A stretch of 64,000 bases of DNA, from NCBI GenBank assembly GCA_965222065.1, contig OZ244933.1, forward strand, positions 1,550,001 through 1,614,000. The letters run 5' to 3'. The notes beneath the pieces were generated by a model that was given only the letters and a program-made list of their open reading frames with translations, had not been told where the DNA came from and did no database searches. Positions within the stretch are counted from its first letter, which is position 1, and each line of letters opens with the position of its first letter. Shown in pieces: positions 1 to 8,586 of this stretch. The translations under genes were made by a program, and so were the position numbers. Source of the stretch: GM7GCV1 sp965222065. GTDB lineage: Bacteria > Pseudomonadota > Gammaproteobacteria > Pseudomonadales > GM7GCV1.

Positions 1-1404
1 AATGCCTGGCAATGCAGCCGTCACCACAGGTGTCCGCCCCGGGGGTAGTTCGTCGATGATGGAGGTATCCAGATCCGCGTAATGACTCATAGCCAGCGTC
101 CTTGGAATCGGGGTTGCGGTCATAATCAACTGGTGAGGCACCTGATCACCAGAGGCCCCTTTTTGCCGTAATTCAAGCCGCTGGTTCACACCAAATCTGT
201 GCTGCTCATCAATCACCATCAATCCCAGCCTGGCAAACTCAACGTCCGACTGGATCAGTGCATGTGTGCCGATTACCACTTGCGCCACGCCTGATTTAAT
301 CAGTTCCAGAACCGCTTCCCGCGCCTTGCCTTTCACTTTGCTGCTGAAGAAAACCACTTTGTAACCGAGTGGCTGCAACCAGCTCTCAAACTTATGCAGA
401 TGCTGCTCGGCCAGTATCTCAGTCGGGGCCATCACCGCCGCCTGATGACCCGACCCAAGGGCCGCCAGGATAGATATCGCCGCAACCAGGGTTTTTCCCG
501 AGCCGACATCGCCCTGCAGCAAGCGCAACATGGGATGTCCCAGCTGCATATCCGCTTCTATTTCACGAATCACTCGCGTTTGGGCGTCTGTGGGAATGAA
601 AGGCAACTGGGCCAGGAACTGTTCTTTTTCCTTTTGCTTTGCTGAAAGACTGGGAGCCTTTCTTGATTTGACTCGGTTGCGTGCCATTTGCATGCTCAGT
701 TGATGCGCAACCAGTTCTTCAAACACGATTTTCTTTTGGAAAGGATGCTGTCCCAATAACAACTGGCTTACCGGTGCATCCACTGGCGGACGATGCAGAT
801 AAAGAAGTGCCTGCCTGAGCGGGATATCCTTGCCCGGCCCTTCGGAAACCAATTCCTCAACCGGCGCCTGCCTGAGTGCGTTGAGAGCTTGCGAACTAAG
901 ATCGCGCAAACGCGCCTGGGTCAGCCCTTCGGTGGTTGAATATACCGGTGTTAACTCCGCCTCCGGCGGTGGCGCGCCTTCCTGGACGAACTCGTATTCA
1001 GGATGATACAGCTCCAGCCCCGACCGACCCGGACGGACTTCTCCCGCGCAGCGCAAAAATTTGCCTCGGCTCAAGCCGGCTTTCTGGGCCTGCGAAAAGT
1101 GGAAAAACCTCAGTGTAGTAACGCCCGTCCCGTCCCCGAGTTTGACCATCAAACTACGGCGGCGACCAAAGAGAATATCGGAGGCCAGTATTTCCCCCTG
1201 AATCAACACATATTGATTGGGCTGCAAAGCACCTATGGGTGATATTTGAGTTCGGTCCAGATAGCGCAAAGGCAATCTGAAGAGCAAATCCTTGATCTCG
1301 TAAATACCTGCCTTTTCCAGCAAGGCCTGCAATTTGGGGCCAACGCCTTTTAATTGGTCGACCGGTTTTTCCAGTCCTGGAACACCTATTCTTGGCGATG
1401 CCAT
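1..1404 (-). CDS. recG: ATP-dependent DNA helicase RecG, C-terminal part cut by window edge
   Basis: Branch-migrating helicase that remodels Holliday junctions and stalled replication forks in the cytoplasm. The frame is open from the ATG at 1404 down to base 1, giving 468 codons of a protein that is usually near 690 residues, so the last third is outside the window. Visible are the N-terminal OB/wedge region, Walker A GDVGSGKT at residues 298-305 and the DEQH box at residues 399-402, followed by the helicase motif TATPIPRT. It lies 40 bases downstream of oxyR on the same strand, an order common in pseudomonad-like gammaproteobacteria. Identity is secure; only completeness is limited. Confidence 0.96.
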   Translation of the reverse strand, partial: MASPRIGVPGLEKPVDQLKGVGPKLQALLEKAGIYEIKDLLFRLPLRYLDRTQISPIGALQPNQYVLIQGEILASDILFGRRRSLMVKLGDGTGVTTLRFFHFSQAQKAGLSRGKFLRCAGEVRPGRSGLELYHPEYEFVQEGAPPPEAELTPVYSTTEGLTQARLRDLSSQALNALRQAPVEELVSEGPGKDIPLRQALLYLHRPPVDAPVSQLLLGQHPFQKKIVFEELVAHQLSMQMARNRVKSRKAPSLSAKQKEKEQFLAQLPFIPTDAQTRVIREIEADMQLGHPMLRLLQGDVGSGKTLVAAISILAALGSGHQAAVMAPTEILAEQHLHKFESWLQPLGYKVVFFSSKVKGKAREAVLELIKSGVAQVVIGTHALIQSDVEFARLGLMVIDEQHRFGVNQRLELRQKGASGDQVPHQLIMTATPIPRTLAMSHYADLDTSIIDELPPGRTPVVTAALPGI

Positions 1405-1444
1405 AGAAATACGCCGGGGAAAATGAACAATCTATTTCAGGAAT

Positions 1445-2359
1445 TTAAAACTCGAGACCACATTGTTGTATTGCCTGCCTCAATGCATCAACTGCTTTGT
1501 GGCGCGGGAAGCTGGCCCGCCAGGCCAGTGCCACAGTCCGGGTTGGCGTCGGCGGCTCAAAGCGACGGGTAATGAGAGCTCCCTCAGTGTACTGGGTATT
1601 CAGCGTGGCGGAATAAGGCAAGATAGTGATTCCCAGTCCGGATGCCACCATGTGGCGAAGCGTTTCCAGAGAGCCTCCTTCTGCAGCCGTTCGAATAGGC
1701 GAATTATTGTCTTCTACCGGTTTGCGCAGGGAAGGGCACATCTCGAGCACCTGGTCACGGAAACAGTGACCTTCACCCAACATCAGCACGTTTTCCTTGT
1801 CCAGATCCGTGGCCTTAACCAGTTTTTGCTTGCCCAGCGGATGCGAGCCCGGTAGCAGCACCACAAAAGGTTCCTCATAAATTGGCTGGGTTACAACATC
1901 CGGCTCATTAAACGGGAGGGACAGTATTACGACATCCAGGTCTCCATTTCGCAGCCGCTTACGCAAGTCTGCGGTATAACCCTCCTCAATAATGAGAGGC
2001 ATCTCCCCCGCAATACTTCTAAGCTGGGGAATTAAATGCGGGAATAGATAGGGGCCAATAGTAAAGATGGCGCCCACGGAAAGGGGACTGCTTAGCTGGT
2101 CTTTACCCGAACTGGCCAGATCCTTAATTGATGACGTCTGTTCCAGAATTTGCTGGGCCTGGGCAACAATCTGCTCACCAATCGGGGTTGGATGAACACG
2201 GCTTTTTGTCCGCTCAAACAGGGCAATACCAAGCTCATCCTCAAGTTTCTTGACCGCAATGCTAAGGGTGGGCTGGCTGACGAAACAGCGCTCTGCTGCC
2301 CGTCCAAAATGCTGCTCTTTGGCAAGCATGACAATGTAGCGCAATTCGGTCAGTGTCAT
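1445..2359 (-). CDS. oxyR: Hydrogen-peroxide sensing LysR-type regulator OxyR
   Basis: LysR-family activator of the peroxide response (catalase, peroxiredoxin, iron-storage genes in relatives). The 304-residue protein has an N-terminal winged helix-turn-helix at about residues 1-60 and a substrate-domain fold after it. The two redox cysteines are present as C199 and C208 in GHCFRDQVLEMC, the same nine-residue spacing as the disulfide pair of E. coli OxyR, and the following SLETLRHMVASG segment matches OxyR rather than other LysR proteins. It is 91 bases downstream of thiI on the same strand and precedes recG. Confidence 0.96.
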   Translation of the reverse strand: MTLTELRYIVMLAKEQHFGRAAERCFVSQPTLSIAVKKLEDELGIALFERTKSRVHPTPIGEQIVAQAQQILEQTSSIKDLASSGKDQLSSPLSVGAIFTIGPYLFPHLIPQLRSIAGEMPLIIEEGYTADLRKRLRNGDLDVVILSLPFNEPDVVTQPIYEEPFVVLLPGSHPLGKQKLVKATDLDKENVLMLGEGHCFRDQVLEMCPSLRKPVEDNNSPIRTAAEGGSLETLRHMVASGLGITILPYSATLNTQYTEGALITRRFEPPTPTRTVALAWRASFPRHKAVDALRQAIQQCGLEF

Positions 2360-2450
2360 TTGTACGGGCCCCTTAACTTATGGAAGTCTCAGAAAGTCAT
2401 AGACTGCTTCACTTTATCAGCTTTACACAATAGTTTGAATTAATGACAGC

Positions 2451-3917
2451 CTAGGTTCTGCCGGGCCGATAAACGCCAACATTTCGGTAGCCGGCTTCCA
2501 CCAGAAGCTCGGCATGCAGTCGACTCATCACCCCTCGGTCACAATAAAGCAGATAACGTTTTTTCGCATCCGTCCGGTCAAATTCCTTCTGTATCCGGAA
2601 ATAGGGGATTTCCAAATGCTCATTATTGGATGAGTGTGTTTCCGCTATGGGGTGATGCTGAATCTCATCGGGATGTCGCACATCCACCAGGACAGCGCCA
2701 GGTACCAATGTGTCATAAATATCAACGGGTATGTCAATCACCGACTCCAAAATGCTGGATATCGACTCCACCTTGTGTTCGGCCACTGCACGATCCAGCA
2801 CACTGAAATCAAAACTGGTCTCGGCATCCTCAATGATATGGGATTTGGCGGCGGTGGTAGGTTTGCGGGAAATCACCCCGCAGTACTCCGGCATACTGGC
2901 CGCAAACTCTTCCGTGCCTATGTCCCTGGCTATTTTAATTATTTCCGTTTTGTCCATGGTGGAAAGCGGTCGCATCACCAGCATTCCGGATACGGAGTCA
3001 ATCACAGCCAGATTGGCCAGTGTCTGGCTGGATACCTGGGCCACCGCCTCCCCGGTCACCAGGGCTTTAAAATCATATTGCTGCGCAACCTGCTCTGCGG
3101 CACGCAGCATCATTCGTTTTAGCGCCACTCCCATATAGGATTTTGGAATGTTGGTCAGGATTTCTGTCACCACCTCCTCAAAGGGCACCGTGATGAATTT
3201 CACCGGATGCGATGAAGAGTATTTCTGCCACAAATAATGGGCGACTTCCTTGACACCAATTTCGTGAGCGCGTCCCCCCAGATTAAAAAACAGATAGTGG
3301 GTTACCAGACCACGCCGCGTAGACAGATAGCTGGCCACAGAAGAATCAAAACCACCAGAGATCAGGGACAGCACTTTTTCCTGTGAGCCCAGGGGAAAAC
3401 CACCCAGGCCCGGCCATGTGTGGTCAATAATAAACAAATCCTGATGGCGAATTTCCAACTGTATGCGGACATCCGGGGTATGAAGATCGACACCTTTAGC
3501 ACCAGAGTTATGTAGTAAGTACCCACCAATATATCTTTCAACATCCGTCGATTTAAAGTCCTGCTTGCCACTGCGCTTAACCCGTACAACAAAGGTCTTC
3601 CCCGAGATTTTTTCGGCAAGCTGCGCATGACAAAGTTCGGCTATGTGCTCCAGGCCATCAAACTGAACGCCCAATGCCTCACTAAACTGATCTATCCCAG
3701 GTGTAGTTGACAGGATTTCAATTGCACGGGCCCGATTCTCCGGTTCATCGGGAACACATACTTCGATTTTTTCAAAATCCCTGCGCACCTCTGCCCCTTC
3801 CACATCCCGGAAAAGACGTTTCATATTACTGGCCAGCATTCGGGTCAGTCGCTTTCGGACAGGTGGACTTTTAACAAAAATTTCGGGGAAGAGCTTGACA
3901 ATAAAAAGCATGAACAA
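2451..3917 (-). CDS. thiI: tRNA 4-thiouridine synthase ThiI with rhodanese domain
   Basis: Catalyses sulfur transfer for s4U8 in tRNA and, in enterobacteria, for the thiazole of thiamine. The 488-residue protein has NFLD and THUMP domains, a PP-loop ATPase motif SGGFDSS near residues 187-193, and a C-terminal rhodanese domain. Both catalytic cysteines are present: C346 in PEYCGVIS and the rhodanese C459 in LYCDRGVMS. The second methionine (2 codons in) also fits the family N-terminus; no strong ribosome site separates the two. The presence of the rhodanese domain marks it as the long, enterobacterial-type ThiI. Confidence 0.96.
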   Translation of the reverse strand: MFMLFIVKLFPEIFVKSPPVRKRLTRMLASNMKRLFRDVEGAEVRRDFEKIEVCVPDEPENRARAIEILSTTPGIDQFSEALGVQFDGLEHIAELCHAQLAEKISGKTFVVRVKRSGKQDFKSTDVERYIGGYLLHNSGAKGVDLHTPDVRIQLEIRHQDLFIIDHTWPGLGGFPLGSQEKVLSLISGGFDSSVASYLSTRRGLVTHYLFFNLGGRAHEIGVKEVAHYLWQKYSSSHPVKFITVPFEEVVTEILTNIPKSYMGVALKRMMLRAAEQVAQQYDFKALVTGEAVAQVSSQTLANLAVIDSVSGMLVMRPLSTMDKTEIIKIARDIGTEEFAASMPEYCGVISRKPTTAAKSHIIEDAETSFDFSVLDRAVAEHKVESISSILESVIDIPVDIYDTLVPGAVLVDVRHPDEIQHHPIAETHSSNNEHLEIPYFRIQKEFDRTDAKKRYLLYCDRGVMSRLHAELLVEAGYRNVGVYRPGRT

Positions 3918-4063
3918 TGATAAACAGGACGCAACCGGGCTGCGGATTATCCCTGAATCCTGGCAACAATGGAAAAACTGTGACTAAACAGGCAATCTGT
4001 TAGCTGCATTTTTCCCAGGATAAAGGAATAATACCACTGAGCCATCATGGAGCATCTGAATCT

Positions 4064-4615
4064 ATGAATGCCAATCACTCCATCATTCATTCGTCGACGA
4101 AAGCGAGCAATCTCCTGTGGCTGCTCTTATTCTTTGTGTTATCAGCGCCAGCCCAGTCCCAGGTATATAAGTACGTCGATAAAGATGGGAATGTCGTATA
4201 CAGCGATAGTCCTCCTGAAGAGCAACAAGACCTGCCTCCCGCAAAGCTACCCGACCTTATTATCCAGCCTGCCGTAGAAGTACAACGCAATAACTCCTCC
4301 AATACGCCACAAACGGATGCCACGGAAATTGAGGTCAGCATTGTTCAACCAGAGAATGAAACCACCATCACGCCTGGCCAGATGTCTTTCACCGTTGCTG
4401 CCATGGCTTCACGCTCACTTGCTCGCGGTGAAATCGCCGTATTGGTGGTGAACGGGGAAGAGCATGCCCGTAGTACCAGCATGAACTGGACACTGGACAA
4501 TCTAATTCGCGGAGAAATGACTCTTCAAGTCAATATTCTGGATAGTGAGGATAGCGTCCTTGCAGAGTCCGACACCATTCGGGTCTTTGTCCGTCGACCC
4601 AGCGTGATTAACTAA
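4064..4615 (+). CDS. Exported DUF4124 domain protein
   Basis: A 183-residue protein with a signal peptide (hydrophobic stretch at about residues 18-30, likely cleavage after AQS) followed directly by a DUF4124 domain, seen as VYKYVDKDGNVVYSDSPP. The rest is a proline- and threonine-rich linker and a beta-rich C-terminal region resembling an immunoglobulin-like fold. Function is unknown; DUF4124 proteins are often found just upstream of glnL-glnG in pseudomonad relatives, as here. It is not obviously in the same transcript because a separate sigma-54 promoter lies between it and glnL. Confidence 0.85.
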   Translation: MNANHSIIHSSTKASNLLWLLLFFVLSAPAQSQVYKYVDKDGNVVYSDSPPEEQQDLPPAKLPDLIIQPAVEVQRNNSSNTPQTDATEIEVSIVQPENETTITPGQMSFTVAAMASRSLARGEIAVLVVNGEEHARSTSMNWTLDNLIRGEMTLQVNILDSEDSVLAESDTIRVFVRRPSVIN

Positions 4616-4674
4616 TCGCAATAGGCCCTAAAAGAAACACCTGCCTTATATTGAGGCAATTTTCTTTCCCTAAA

Positions 4675-4691
4675 TGCACCATTTTAGTGCA
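4675..4691. promoter_or_regulatory. NtrC (GlnG) binding site upstream of glnL
   Basis: The 17-bp dyad TGCACCATTTTAGTGCA closely matches the known NtrC enhancer pattern TGCACC-N5-GGTGCA, with one deviation in the right half. Its centre lies about 114 bases before the start predicted from the sigma-54 promoter at 4770, a typical enhancer distance. It suggests that GlnG controls its own operon. Confidence 0.75.
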
Positions 4692-4769
4692 TAATTTTAA
4701 TCATATTGATAACGTCTGGCCCATCGCGCCAATTTTGTGCTCATAAGCAACCTGCGACCGCACTTATTA

Positions 4770-4786
4770 TTGGCGCGAACTTTGCA
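4770..4786 (+). promoter_or_regulatory. Sigma-54 promoter of glnL-glnG
   Basis: TTGGCGCGAACTTTGCA fits the sigma-54 consensus YTGGCACGRNNNTTGCW with a single mismatch and correct GG to GC spacing. Transcription would start near 4797, leaving a leader of about 32 bases before the glnL ATG. Together with the NtrC site at 4675 this is a complete nitrogen-responsive promoter. Confidence 0.8.
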
Positions 4787-4828
4787 TATTTATCAGGGCT
4801 TGGCGTCAATTTGACGCACGGAATACCA

Positions 4829-5932
4829 ATGAATACCGACAGCGAACTTTTTAGCCAACTTCTCAACTACTTGAACACCGCCATTGTATTAGTAGATAGC
4901 TCTTGTGAAATTCGTTACATGAATCAATCAGCAGAGGCAATTTTTGGACTGAGTATGACCAAGGCATTGGGCATGGATATTGTCCCGCTACTCTCCACGT
5001 CCAAAGCCGACAGGCTGGCACTGGTGAATGCCATCCAGCAGTCTCACCCATTTATTAAACGCAAAGCTGAATTCCAAAATGTGCAAGGAAAAAGCACGGT
5101 AGTCGACTACAGCGTGACGCCGTTTGATCAGGAAGAGGGCAATTATCTGTTGATTGAGATCAGCGAGATGGACCGCCTGATCAGGATTAGCCGCGAAGAA
5201 TCCATTCTTGCAACCCATGACACATCCAAACAGCTTATTCGTGGACTTGCTCATGAAGTCAAAAATCCTCTTGGCGGTATTCGCGGTGCAGCCCAGTTGC
5301 TCGCTTCTGAGCTCGACAACCCGGACTGGCTTGAATACACCGATGTGATCGCCAAGGAAACCGACCGATTACGCAATCTGGTGGACCGCATGCTGGGCCC
5401 CAATATTCCACCAAACATGGTAGAGCTGAACGTCCACGAGGTACTGGAAAGAGTCAGCAAGTTACTGGAAGCGGAAGACAGCCAATCAACCGTTAGTATT
5501 GTGCGCGACTACGATCCCAGCCTACCTGAAATTGCCGGTGATTTTGAACAGCTGATCCAGGCGGTCCTCAACATTGCACGTAATGCCAAGCAGGCGGTAA
5601 ATGAAGCAGGGACGAAGGACCCTCATATTATCCTGAGAACCCGGATTCAGCATCGTTTTACCATTGGATCTGTGCAGCATCTCCTGGTTGCCAGAGTGGA
5701 CATCGAGGACAATGGCCCCGGGATTCCTGCAGATAAAATTGATGATATTTTTTATCCAATGATTACCGGTCGCAGTGAAGGAACCGGTCTCGGCCTGCCT
5801 ATTGCCCAGTCCATTATCAATGCACACAGCGGTCTGGTTGAGTGTCAAAGTGAACCAGGGCAAACCGTTTTTTCAATTTTCTTACCGATTAGCCAGTCAA
5901 CCCATATGGTTGAAGAAGCAGCCTATGTATAG
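4829..5932 (+). CDS. glnL: Nitrogen sensor histidine kinase NtrB
   Basis: Kinase/phosphatase that phosphorylates GlnG under nitrogen limitation under control of PII proteins; cytoplasmic, without membrane segments. From the ATG at 4829 it has 367 residues: a PAS domain (about 10-115), a dimerisation/phosphoacceptor region with H142 in GLAHEVKNPLGG, and an ATPase domain with VDIEDNGPGIP and GTGLGLPIA. The frame stays open upstream to 4706, but the extra 41 residues do not fit the family N-terminus and would overlap the sigma-54 promoter, so the inner ATG is chosen. glnG follows after 19 bases. Confidence 0.95.
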   Translation: MNTDSELFSQLLNYLNTAIVLVDSSCEIRYMNQSAEAIFGLSMTKALGMDIVPLLSTSKADRLALVNAIQQSHPFIKRKAEFQNVQGKSTVVDYSVTPFDQEEGNYLLIEISEMDRLIRISREESILATHDTSKQLIRGLAHEVKNPLGGIRGAAQLLASELDNPDWLEYTDVIAKETDRLRNLVDRMLGPNIPPNMVELNVHEVLERVSKLLEAEDSQSTVSIVRDYDPSLPEIAGDFEQLIQAVLNIARNAKQAVNEAGTKDPHIILRTRIQHRFTIGSVQHLLVARVDIEDNGPGIPADKIDDIFYPMITGRSEGTGLGLPIAQSIINAHSGLVECQSEPGQTVFSIFLPISQSTHMVEEAAYV

Positions 5933-5951
5933 GCATTTAGAGAGATAAACT

Positions 5952-7385
5952 ATGAAACAGTCTGAAAGCGTTTGGGTCGTGGATGACGACAAGTCAATTC
6001 GCTGGGTACTGGAAAAGGCTTTGCGACGGGAATCCATGGAAGTGGAAAGCTTCGAAAACAGTGATGACCTGCTCGACGCACTGGAAGAGAGGCGACCCAA
6101 AGTCGTTATCAGCGATATCCGCATGCCTGGAACCGACGGCCTGAGCCTGCTAAAAAAAATCAGTGATACCGACCCCCACCTTCCCGTCATCATTATGACC
6201 GCGCACTCGGATCTTCAGAGTGCAGTCGACTCATACGAAGGCGGAGCCTTCGAATATTTACCCAAGCCATTTGATCTGGAAGAGGTTATTAGCGTCACTC
6301 GTCGCGCACTTGATCACAGCGCAACCCTGCACACCGATGACACTTCCGATCAACTGGCTATCTCCTCAGAGATTATTGGTGAAGCGCCGGCCATGCAGGA
6401 GGTTTTCCGGGCAATTGGACGACTGGCAAAGTCCAATGTCACGGTACTGATTAATGGCCAATCAGGCACGGGCAAGGAGCTGGTGGCACGAGCGCTGCAC
6501 AAACACAGTCCTCGCAACAACAAGCCTTTCATCGCCCTGAACATGGCCGCCATCCCCGCCGACCTGATTGAATCGGAACTCTTCGGGCATGAAAAGGGCG
6601 CGTTCACCGGCGCCAATGCTCGTCGGGAAGGACGCTTTGAACAGGCCAACGGCGGCACATTGTTTCTCGATGAAATTGGCGATATGCCCGCCGAAGCACA
6701 GACCAGGCTGCTACGTGTGCTGGCCGATGGCGAATTTTATCGGGTAGGTGGTCATGTTCCTGTGAAAGTCGATGTTCGTATTATTACGGCAACCCACCAA
6801 AATCTGGAAAAACTTGTCGACGAACACAAGTTTCGTGAAGACCTTTTCCATCGACTCAATGTCATTCGGGTACACCTGCCCAGATTATGCGAGAGGCCCG
6901 ACGATATACCGGCGCTGGCAAATTACTTCCTGATTCGTTCTGCAAATGAACTGCAAATGGAAACCAAGGAATTGCTTCCGGAAACGGAAGAGTTTTTGAC
7001 CCAGCTCCCCTGGCCCGGCAACGTGCGCCAGCTGGAGAATGTTTGCCGCTGGCTTATCGTCATGGCGCCCGGCAGAGAGATCCACGTGAACGATTTGCCG
7101 CCGGAGCTTCTTGAAGGCAAGAAAGTCAGCAAGCCGCTGGAAATGGAAGGCGATTGGCCGGAATTGCTAAGAAGCTGGGCTTCCCAATCACTTCTCAACG
7201 GTCAACAGCATATTCTTAAATCAGCAGTGCCCATGTTTGAAACGGCGCTCATTGAAACCGCGCTGGAACATACGCAGGGCCGAAAACGAGATGCCGCTGA
7301 GTTGCTGGGGTGGGGTCGCAACACGCTCACCCGCAAACTCAAGGATTTGGGGCTGGCTAATTATCGGGAAACCGACGAGGAATAG
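5952..7385 (+). CDS. glnG: Nitrogen response regulator NtrC (sigma-54 activator)
   Basis: Enhancer-binding activator of sigma-54 promoters for nitrogen assimilation. The 477 residues show a receiver domain with D55 in ISDIRMPG, an AAA+ domain with Walker A GQSGTGKE (about 169-176), the sigma-54 contact loop GAFTGA at 216-221 and Walker B LFLDEIGD, and a Fis-type helix-turn-helix at the C-terminus (RDAAELLGWGRNTLTRKLK). It is cotranscribed with glnL. Likely targets within the window are its own promoter and that of glnII, both of which carry matching sites. A terminator follows directly. Confidence 0.97.
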   Translation: MKQSESVWVVDDDKSIRWVLEKALRRESMEVESFENSDDLLDALEERRPKVVISDIRMPGTDGLSLLKKISDTDPHLPVIIMTAHSDLQSAVDSYEGGAFEYLPKPFDLEEVISVTRRALDHSATLHTDDTSDQLAISSEIIGEAPAMQEVFRAIGRLAKSNVTVLINGQSGTGKELVARALHKHSPRNNKPFIALNMAAIPADLIESELFGHEKGAFTGANARREGRFEQANGGTLFLDEIGDMPAEAQTRLLRVLADGEFYRVGGHVPVKVDVRIITATHQNLEKLVDEHKFREDLFHRLNVIRVHLPRLCERPDDIPALANYFLIRSANELQMETKELLPETEEFLTQLPWPGNVRQLENVCRWLIVMAPGREIHVNDLPPELLEGKKVSKPLEMEGDWPELLRSWASQSLLNGQQHILKSAVPMFETALIETALEHTQGRKRDAAELLGWGRNTLTRKLKDLGLANYRETDEE

Positions 7386-7390
7386 GACAC

Positions 7391-7420
7391 AAAAAACCCG
7401 GCACAAGGCCGGGTTTTTTT
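7391..7420. terminator. Bidirectional terminator between glnG and secB
   Basis: A-rich tract, stem CCCGGC / GCCGGG with a short loop, then a run of seven T residues. It sits between the convergent stops of glnG (7385) and secB (7437) and is symmetrical enough to serve both strands. Confidence 0.9.
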
Positions 7421-7436
7421 GAATTGACTTGCCACT

Positions 7437-7943
7437 TTACTGGACTGTGTCCGAATTATCCGGTGAATTGGTTTCTGCCTGCTTTTGCTGGTCTACGGCT
7501 CTTTGATACAAGGATTCGAAGTTAATCGGCGCCAGGCGAAGTGGGGGAAAGTTAGCCTTGGTCACCAGGCTGTCGATGGTTTCCCGCGCATAAGGGAAGA
7601 GTGCCGAAGGCGCCACCGTGGACAACACCCGGCGAAGCTCTTCTTCCGGGATATCAACTACACGGAATGTGCCTGCCTGTTCAATTTCGATCAGGTAATA
7701 GTTATCTCCTGATTCGCCATCCTTCACTGTCGCGGTAATGCGCAGAACAACTTCATAAAGTTCATCAGAAATTTTGTTCTGGGCGTTGTTCAGATCCATA
7801 TCCACACGTGGATTCCAGGATTTGCTAAACGCCTCGTTGCCTTTGGGGCACTCCAGTGACACATCTTTAAGATAGATGCGCTCAATTCCAAATCTTGGTC
7901 GTTGGGTCTGCTGTTCGGTAGCACCCGTTTCTTCGTTTGCCAT
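7437..7943 (-). CDS. secB: Protein-export chaperone SecB
   Basis: Cytoplasmic tetrameric chaperone that holds preproteins unfolded and hands them to SecA. The 168-residue protein carries the conserved core VAPSALFPYARETIDSLV and the C-terminal PPLRLAPINFESLYQ. An acidic, glutamine-rich tail (last 15 residues) and a short N-terminal tail make it slightly longer than the usual 155. In E. coli a glutaredoxin gene lies between secB and the rhodanese gene; here nothing lies in the 90-base gap. Confidence 0.96.
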   Translation of the reverse strand: MANEETGATEQQTQRPRFGIERIYLKDVSLECPKGNEAFSKSWNPRVDMDLNNAQNKISDELYEVVLRITATVKDGESGDNYYLIEIEQAGTFRVVDIPEEELRRVLSTVAPSALFPYARETIDSLVTKANFPPLRLAPINFESLYQRAVDQQKQAETNSPDNSDTVQ

Positions 7944-8033
7944 ATGAATTTCCTGTTGTTTCTATATTGGGAAAAACTCCCCCGAATCAAAGTTATGGTT
8001 CCTGAATAGGAAATAACAAGTGATTGCCTACAA

Positions 8034-8444
8034 TTAACTTTTTACCGTGGGCAGCTTTTCATTGAGCCACTCACTCATACCACCACTCAGGCGTTTCACA
8101 CTAAACCCCTGTTTACCAAGATCGCGGCCAACAGAACCGGAATGCTGACCCATCTTGTCAACAACAACAATCAGTTGATCCTTTTTGGCTTCGAGCTCGT
8201 TGACCCTGTCCTTAATCTTGCTGAACGGGATATTAATCGCTCCGGCAATATGCCCGGCTTCATACTCTTTGGGTTCCCGAACATCCAGGACAATCGCCTG
8301 ATCCGCGTTAATCAGGCGTGTAAGCTCATGATAGGTAATGGCTTTGCCGCCTTTACTGCTTTCACGCCAGATAAATGCGTACAGCATGAGCATGAATATG
8401 CTGATCAATAGCCATTGTTCACTGGCAAAGATAAAAAAATCCAA
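8034..8444 (-). CDS. Membrane-anchored rhodanese-like protein without active-site cysteine (YibN type)
   Basis: One N-terminal membrane segment (LLISIFMLMLYAFIW) followed by a rhodanese fold with VLDVREPKEYEAGHIAGAINIP. At the place of the catalytic loop the sequence reads VVDKMGQHSGSVG, with no cysteine, so sulfur transfer is unlikely. The frame is open to an ATG at 8525, but the extra N-terminus is unlike relatives and would cover the gpmI upstream region; I prefer the TTG at 8444 (136 residues), though without a strong ribosome site. Position beside secB and divergent from gpmI matches E. coli yibN. Confidence 0.8.
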   Translation of the reverse strand: MDFFIFASEQWLLISIFMLMLYAFIWRESSKGGKAITYHELTRLINADQAIVLDVREPKEYEAGHIAGAINIPFSKIKDRVNELEAKKDQLIVVVDKMGQHSGSVGRDLGKQGFSVKRLSGGMSEWLNEKLPTVKS

Positions 8445-8586
8445 AGAGATGCACCCGGTAATGTTTGGTAAAAAGACAGGCGCGGAGTATACCTTTGCCT
8501 GTACAGCAGGTGAACCTCGCATCATCGACGATTGACCGATAGAATGCCCTATCCCCTCAAATTCTTTAACAGGACAGTGTTTAAAC

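Noticed and set aside
4706..4828. Extended N-terminus of GlnL
   Set aside because: It would overlap the sigma-54 promoter and does not resemble the family N-terminus; the ATG at 4829 fits.
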